Shown here piece by piece: positions 58,025-64,000 of a stretch of 64,000 bases of DNA (its first letter is position 1; each line of letters begins with the position of its first letter). Both the position numbers and the translations under genes were made by a program. The DNA comes from Dichetophora obliterata (lineage: Eukaryota; Arthropoda; Insecta; Diptera; Sciomyzidae), in NCBI GenBank assembly GCA_963920525.1, contig OY986438.1, forward strand, positions 177,873,093 to 177,937,092, read 5' to 3'. A model generated the notes under the pieces. The model saw only the letters and a program-made list of their open reading frames with translations. It searched no databases and was not told where the DNA came from.

Positions 58025-59690
58025 TTCTAATTTTTGGGACTTTGTAAAAAAGAAGCGGAAGATGAATGGATTTCCTTCAAGCTTAGAATACTTAGATTAA
58101 AAGTCTTATAATACTCTGGATTCTTGTAATCTATTTGCAAAACATTTTCAGAGTGTTTATAAAAAACACAATAATACTCATAGCCCTGTCTTTGGTTCTC
58201 CAATTTTCAGTTCATTGCAAAAATTTTCAGTTAAGGATGAAGATGTGTAAAATGATGTGTAAAACTTTGCTTGGTTAATATAACTTCACCGCTTGTATTG
58301 CTATTTCAGTTATGTCTAAATAAAGCCACCTTCTTAGAATGTTGGAATGGAAAGAAGGCGATCGATGTAATGTAGCAAATTATAGAGCGATTGTCAAACA
58401 AAGGACATTTGCTAAACTTTTCGATGCCATTATTAAAACAAAGATCTGATATTGTATAAAAAACCACATAAGTGCATCACAACATAGGTTCCTACCAGAA
58501 AGGTCAGCATGTACTAATTTAGCGTTCATTACGAATCAGATAATCAACAGCTTTGGGCTGCATAGCTAGTTAGATGTTATTTACACTGACTTTTCGAAAG
58601 CTTTTGATAAAGTAGACCACCTCATTCTTTTAAAAAAGTTGAAGCAGTTTGGAGTGTCTGAGTATGTTATTAAATTCTTAAAAAAATTTTTTCTAAAAGG
58701 AAACTTTTTGTAAAAATAGGCTTTGTAAAATCTAATATTTTGGTTGATGCTTTTTTCGGTATACCCCAAGGAACTCACTGTGGACCGCTTCTATTTTTAA
58801 TTTTTATTGATGTTTTACCGCAGCACCTTCAACATTCAAAGTGCCTTTTGTTTAACGGATGATGTTCAATTGTTTTTTAAAATTTCTAAGCTTTCAGACT
58901 GTCACAACCTGCAGTCAGATCTGGATGTTTTAAATAATTGGTGTGTTTCAAACAAACTTTACTAAATGTTCAGACCAAATAATGTTCGATTATTCAGTAA
59001 ATAATTATCATATTACGCGTAGAAGCAAAGTCAAAGACTTGCGTGTTATATTTGACTCTAAACTTAAAGTTACCAGTCATATCGACTTTATTGTAGCTAA
59101 AGCATACTCTTTGCTTGGTTTTATTAAACGGAATACACAGGACTTCAAAGATCCTTTGATAGTAAAAGCTCTGTATGTAGCTTTAGTAAGAAGTCATTTA
59201 GATTACTGCTGCCTGATTTGGAACCCATACTTTGAGGTTCATTCTATTAAAATTGAGAGTGTTTAGGAACGTTTCACTAAATATGCCTTGAGTAAAATGT
59301 GTTGGCCTGATTGTCTCCCTTCATATATTGCTAGACGTATATATCTTGGTCTTACTACCCTCCAGGATAGGCGTAAGGTCTTTCCATTAATGTTTGCATA
59401 TAATATTGTCTCTGGTAAAATAGTGTGTTCAGAACTATCAAGTTTTTTTCGTGTTTACAGCCCACCTAAAGTTTTAAGAAATAATAGATTAGTTATTAAC
59501 TCCTTTCATAGGACAAATTACGCTGCTAATGAACCAATTGCTTTGTGCGTTGATTTGTGCAATAGTCTTCCTCAATTAATAAATTTCGATGTAAATGAGT
59601 AAAGATTTAGGTTAATTTTATTCACTGTATTTAATTAAATGTATTAGTCTGTAAAATAATGTCCGTAGACTGAATAAATAAATAAATAAA
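58025..59690 (+). mobile_element. Jockey-like LINE, 5'-truncated
   Basis: ORF2 remains start inside the linker before the RT domain (FWDFVKKKRKMNGFPSSLEY), continue to a C-terminal stop at about 59600, and are followed by an 80-bp UTR with the tail (AATA)n at 59670-59695. No RNase H follows, as in Jockey and CR1-type elements. Confidence 0.88.
58029..59602 (+). pseudogene. Jockey-like LINE reverse transcriptase, multiply broken
   Basis: Motifs in order: ICNLFA-like linker (CNLFAKHFQSVY), ANYRAIVKQRTFAKLFDAII, QHRFLPERSACTNL, VIYTDFSKAFDKVDH (58570-58620, catalytic D), GIPQGTHCGPLLFLIFIDVL (58758-58815), LTDDVQLF (58853-58876, in place of FADD), DLDVLNNWC, KDLRVIFDSKL, then long open frames to NSLPQLINFDVNE and the stop. 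Stops occur near 58448, 58569 and 58710, with frameshifts near 58715 and 58855. The C-terminal half is nearly intact. It cannot mobilise itself. Confidence 0.9.
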
Positions 59691-59830
59691 TAAATTGACT
59701 CGCAAAAACGATTCTTTTTTGCTCGTAAACGAGTTAATAAACGAACCGAAGAAAACCACTTTTTCCGTATTCACAAATGAAACTTTTTCAGACGTAAATT
59801 ATCTTATTATTGCATATCGATAATATGCTT

Positions 59831-60870
59831 TATTTGAATATATTCAGTTGTAACATATCCAGGGCTGTCGCTCCTTAGAATGTGAAAAAAAACCATTTAT
59901 TATTAATTTCTGAAATTATTTATGAATAAAAAATGATTCGTTTATAAGTAATTGCTTCATGTTAAAATGATTACAGAATGTTTGCTTTAAGGCTCAAAAA
60001 ATGTTGTTAATTATGATAAAAATTTTCACGAAATTAAAAAAAACAAAATTCTCAAAAAATGTCTACCAGAAAATGTACTCAAAACTATCACTTTACGCAA
60101 AACCTTCGCATGTGGTACAGTGTGTTATTTTAAGTTTGTTGATTATTATTTATATTAAGTAATATTATTTACAAAAATTTTACTTTAAAATTAACTATTA
60201 TATATATATATATATTAGACCACCCATATGTGCAAAAGTGTTATTTTTTCGCTCCCCGCGCATTTTCGTAGAGAACAAGACTAAAAAATAAGAACTGTAA
60301 AAAAACCGCGTGCGTGTAGTGGTTAAATGCCAGTCGCATTTGACTTAAAGCCTCAAAAACACACTTTAAAAAAGTTCAAAATTTTTTTGATCTGTGACTC
60401 TTTTAAAAAGTTATAAAGTAGTTCGTGATTGGGACTTTCAATTTAAGAATAACCTAGCCAATAACAACAGTGTATAAACTTTTGACCAACTTGTATTATT
60501 TGTTGTAAAATCAACGTTTAAAGACAAGATTTTTGAAATTTTTTGAGCACCTTCTTTGCAAAAATGGTTGCCATTATGCTTTTCGTACGGATAAAATGAT
60601 GTGCTTTATTTTATAATAGAGATAATTAAGTAAAATAAATGAAATTTTTCTTTTTGTAAAAATATTTCTTTTTAGTGCCGATAACGCGGTTTAAAGTAAG
60701 AATATATAAAACAATAATAAAAAACATTAATACAAAAAAATTATATAATTCAATTTTAGTTAATAATATAATTCACGCAGAAATAATATTTATTATGTTT
60801 TAAGTTAAATCATTGGGAACACACTTAAGAACAAAAAACATTAAACAAATATCTTAAAGTTAATTTTTCA
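59831..60870. other. no gene recognised
   Basis: AT-rich with a (TA)n tract (60197-60216). An A-box-like GTGTAGTGGTTAAATGCC near 60315 lacks a B-box. Confidence 0.4.
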
Positions 60871-60872
60871 TT

Positions 60873-61112
60873 TTAACAACTGGAATTTTGTTTTGTGTAA
60901 TTTTTATTAAAATATTGTAAAAATATTGTCTTAGAAAAATTGTTGGGTGGCAAATTTTTATAATATTTCTCCATTGCATGCAGAATAAACTCTTTCTGCT
61001 CTTCTTGGTGAGTTAAAACGGCATTAAAACGTGAAATTATTGCTATGCCACGTTCTGGAATATCATTAACGACTAATAATTTTTTAACAATTAATTTTGC
61101 AGCAAGATAATA
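60873..61112 (-). CDS. unidentified reading frame with VVNDIPERG motif (exon or pseudogene)
   Basis: A minus-strand frame with no ATG but open for about 79 codons reads LAAKLIVKKLLVVNDIPERG, then RFNAVLTHQEEQKEFILHAM, then EKYYKNLPPNN and a stop at 60873. The composition is protein-like for this AT-rich window. It recalls the end of repetitive arthropod proteins with VVNDxAERG, a memory-based link that I cannot verify. A stop lies just upstream, so it is either a terminal exon or a truncated pseudogene. Confidence 0.4.
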   Translation of the reverse strand, partial: YYLAAKLIVKKLLVVNDIPERGIAIISRFNAVLTHQEEQKEFILHAMEKYYKNLPPNNFSKTIFLQYFNKNYTKQNSSC

Positions 61113-61610
61113 TTAATTTTCCTCCTAAGTGGCTGTTTTCCATTTTTACAATTTATCTGATATAGTTGCGAACGCCACACACTATCACTACATTAGAACT
61201 ACAAAGAATTAAAGATAATGTATTACCGTCGCAACGAAAAAAATTTACTGCGCACCTCGTCATTGGTGCTCATCAAACGTGACACTTGATGAATACATTC
61301 AAAAGAAAATGTCAAAAAGAGACGAAGATAGCGAAATGAAAATACAGTCAAAATTCTGTTAAGCACATCAAGCAACGTAGCCGCTTTTTGTGTGTAAAGA
61401 GGTAAAAAGGGGAAAAAAGCCCATACAAAATATGCAAAATATGTCCAAAATAAAGTAAATATATTTTTTAGCAAAGATGGCAGACATGAGCAATACTTCA
61501 TCTGTAGTTGTCTGTATCATGCTATTGTAACATATAACGTTTTTTTTCTATAATGAGTTATCTAGTTTTAATGATCATTTTATCTTTTGGAATGAAGACA
61601 TTTTTTTTTT

Positions 61611-61611
<1 letters not shown>

Positions 61612-61654
<43 letters not shown>
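61612..61654 (-). repeat. T43 tract: likely poly(A) tail of a minus-strand retrosequence
   Basis: 43 consecutive T residues, preceded by T10 and one G. The ~330 bp to the right (to about 62000) is GC-richer than its surroundings. Its reverse strand ends CTTCTAAGCTGAG just before the A-run, as expected for a retrotransposed RNA. Confidence 0.65.
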
Positions 61655-62000
61655 CTCAGCTTAGAAGGTTAGCACGCATCGACTCACGGCTTTGCTCGTC
61701 GGCAATTGGGTTGGGTTCTTCCCTCTATCTGATATTTCGACCCATTAGTTTTTGAATTATTATTTTAATTTACGCGTGCTCGAGGAACAGGAAAAAGAGA
61801 GGACTGATAGAAACCAAAAGGACAACATTAGAAAATCTAGCTCATTGCATTTCGAAAAGCGGGTTTAAAAAAAATTAACGTTTGGTGTAAAGATGAACCA
61901 ACACCAAATCTCCGCCCTCCCAGCCATGGTCAGATAATTTACCAAAAGAATTTTCATTCTGACCCCACGAACCAAATCAGGCTACTGCTGCCATGCGTTG
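61655..62000 (-). repeat. body of poly(A)-tailed retrosequence, unidentified
   Basis: GC-richer patch adjoining the T43 tract. No long frame and no recognised domain. It may be a LINE 3' UTR, a SINE or a processed copy of a host RNA. Confidence 0.4.
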
Positions 62001-64000
62001 AAACCAAAATATGATTAAGTTAGAATTTCATTTTTTTTTATTTAATTAATAAGTTCAGTTTGTGGCTACAAAGTTTTCTATAATTAACTCCATTGATTAT
62101 TTTTTTTTTTCAGTTAAACTATAATATGTTGGCTAACAATAAGATTACACAATGAATTTAAAAAAAACATCTATGTTAAGCCAATGAATTTTAGAGAAAA
62201 GAAAAAATATTAGATTAATAGAAAAAATTATTAATGTCATTAAAAATAGTGTACAAATGTATAGAAATAATTTAAATTAATTAAAAACAAAGAAAATCGC
62301 AAAATAATACAGCTCATTTTTAGGTTATTACATTATTTTGTGCCCAGTAAAGGGTTAATGCAAAAGAATTGACAAAAAAAAAATGCAAGTTGTAGTTCAA
62401 GATCAAGGCCATTAGTTAAGTTACGAAAAACCTTGATCCAATTAAAAACTAAAATTGGTACATACATACATACAAGTGACAAAGACTTACTTGCGTTGTT
62501 GTTGTTGTTTAGCAGCTCCCACGACGAAAGATCTTTCTCGCGTTCGCTGTGGAATCTAAGTTGGTTAATTTTTATTGCTAGCAAGAACTGACCTGCCTCA
62601 ATTTTTGGCACCGCAACATGTTGCTAACGCTCTTTATTACCCTGATCGTGACCAACTTGCGATTTTTTTTCTTTTCGGTTTCTTTTTTTTTTTTTTTTTG
62701 CATGACATAAATTATTTTACTTTGTCAGATTTTCATTTTTTTTCTTATTTCACTCGACAAATTAATGAAAACTATGAAAATATTCTACCTTAAGTTATCC
62801 ATTAAATTTAATTTTTAAACTTTATTTTAGTTATTTTTTTAAGAAACATTTAATTCGAAGAAAATCTGAAAATCTCACGCTATAAGCCTGAATCACTTAA
62901 TTATCGGCTATGTATACCGATTTTAGAAGCAACATTTTGTTGTTTTCTTTTTGTTGCAATAAACTGCACTGTGTTTTTTTTTCCTTACCGCGATTTTATG
63001 CACATAATTTTATACTTTTATTCTTTACTTTAACTTCGTTTCCTTTTTTTTTTCTCTTTAAGTATTTTTGCTTTTTTTTTTTCTTCTATTTAATTTAATA
63101 GCATTTTACTAAAATTTTAATAATAAGAATGATTTAATGAGAATTTCACTTTTTGTTTCTGTTTAAGTGTCTTTTTAACTTTTAGTTTTTTTTTTCTTCA
63201 CACGCGTGGTCAGAACATCGAGGTTATAACGTTGGTTGTCGAGTAATTACTGCTCTCCACGTTTAGCTGACACGATCTTCTGTCCATTGCGTCTCAAATA
63301 AACGATATGAAAATATATCTTGCGAGAAATTTTTATGAACCATGAACTAGGTGCCAATCTACATAATCAAACTAATTAGTTATGTAGAAAAATTAAAATT
63401 TTAATTAATTATTATTTACCCTTATTTGGATTGGCATCAGAGTAATCAAAAGAAAAAAGTTAATTTTAATAAACTTCTTCAAAATTTGATTCGGAGTTTA
63501 TCTAGAAAATTTTTTAATAGAAATAAGTAAAGTTAGAAGAAAACCTTTGTGCAACTCTATGTTTGCAATACAAAAAGAGAACTTGTTCTCATATATAAAT
63601 AAAGAAAATTTATATCAACACTTACATGAAGAATTTGCAGATTCTCAACTTATTTCCAATTTTTGTGCTAGCATTTTATTTACGATGATTTAGTTACAAA
63701 AACTTATTAATATTAACTTTAATATATTTACACTTAGTGCAATATAGTAGCGCACTTTAGAAGAATTGATCTTTCGCCTTACGTAGCCAGATAGGAAAAG
63801 ATCGAGAAATTTTATTTTGATGAGCCAGAAGGCACATGTACCAAAAGTTGTGGCAATGGCCGACTATTTCCGTTGAAAAGAGAATTGATAAAGTTTGGAA
63901 GTAAATATACGTATGTAGCAATGAGCTTTATACTGAGTTATATATTTTTTTGACAAATAGATGGCACAACAGACGGAAGTATCTTAACAAGTGCTTGTGC
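62001..64000. other. no gene recognised
   Basis: AT-rich with T-runs. A protein-like phrase (TDLPQFLAPQHVANALYYPD, 62584-62643) sits in a short frame after an acceptor-like TTTTATTGCTAG but is unidentified. A TTAACCCTTTAC on the reverse strand near 62345 looks like one end of a piggyBac-like MITE with no partner. The last 250 bp is unremarkable. Confidence 0.35.

Larger units (their letters stand above)
57880..59830. repeat. dispersed repeat, copy 2, split by LINE
   Basis: 57890-58020 matches the CCAGTGA.CCAAAACTATC block of 23960-24060. 59700-59830 on the reverse strand matches 23710-23830 (GCATATTATCGATATGC). The LINE sits between the two blocks. The relative orientation suggests an element with inverted ends or a rearrangement. 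Confidence 0.5.

Noticed and set aside
60300..60360. tRNA gene with A-box GTGTAGTGGTTAAATGCC
   Set aside because: No B-box and no cloverleaf; too weak to call.
61223..61501. 92-codon hydrophobic minus-strand frame
   Set aside because: F/L-rich composition from T-rich DNA; no homologous feature recognised.
62575..62793. 72-codon frame containing LPQFLAPQHVANALYYPD
   Set aside because: The first 25 residues look protein-like but the rest is poly-F from a T-run; not recognised, so only noted in the spacer entry.
1..64000. CRISPR arrays, bacterial operons, riboswitches
   Set aside because: The sequence is eukaryotic; tandem repeats present lack unique spacers of constant size and there are no cas genes.

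Overview
The window is about 70% A+T with homopolymer runs, (CA)n and (CAA)n tracts. Its repeats include DD41D (rosa-type) and DD37D mariners, a piggyBac transposon, Jockey-like and RTE-like LINEs, and hAT and PIF/Harbinger-like MITEs. This points to an insect nuclear genome, most likely a higher fly (Diptera, Brachycera); the species cannot be named from sequence alone. I found no confident host protein-coding gene, rRNA gene, functional tRNA gene or CRISPR array. Almost every recognisable reading frame belongs to a decayed transposable element. The stretches between elements look like ordinary intergenic or intronic DNA.

Layout: 0.4-0.7 kb tRNA-derived SINE-like sequence; 1.8-3.1 kb rosa-type mariner A; 4.0-4.9 kb hAT-like MITE; 5.2-5.8 kb non-autonomous Helitron with a 118-bp tandem array; 6.4-9.1 kb nearly complete piggyBac element broken only by two in-frame stops; 9.1-9.7 kb palindrome-rich repeats; 11.2 kb a 63-bp minisatellite; 14.8-17.1 kb degenerate repeats holding a PIF-like MITE and a TTAA-flanked MITE; 18.1-21.3 kb an element with arms of about 350-420 bp and a decayed ORF with D..D..CDYT motifs; 24.3-25.9 kb a Tc1-like element with TIRs of about 230 bp; 28.2-29.1 kb the RNase H end of a LINE; 30.7-33.9 kb LINE remains interrupted by a PIF-like MITE and by mariner B; 35.8-38.8 kb a composite repeat region; 41.6-42.1 kb an RTE-like LINE tail; 42.3-44.2 kb a foldback transposon built of 21-bp palindromic repeats; 45.3-46.1 kb a hAT-like MITE; 46.2-47.9 kb a three-level nest of repeats; 48.1-48.6 kb a TTAA-flanked MITE; 52.4-53.4 kb a maT-type mariner; 53.4-54.2 kb a Tc1-like transposase remnant; 54.3-56.9 kb a hAT element carrying a GC-richer insertion; 58.0-59.7 kb a Jockey-like LINE; 60.9 kb an unidentified conserved-looking ORF; 61.6 kb a T43 tract.

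The elements do not form pathways. Their interest lies in target-site duplications, nested insertions whose removal restores older sequence, an internal paralogous empty site, and two elements (18.1-21.3 kb and 42.3-44.2 kb) with unusual architecture and unidentified proteins. Coordinates marked approximate in the evidence were judged by eye, without alignment software.
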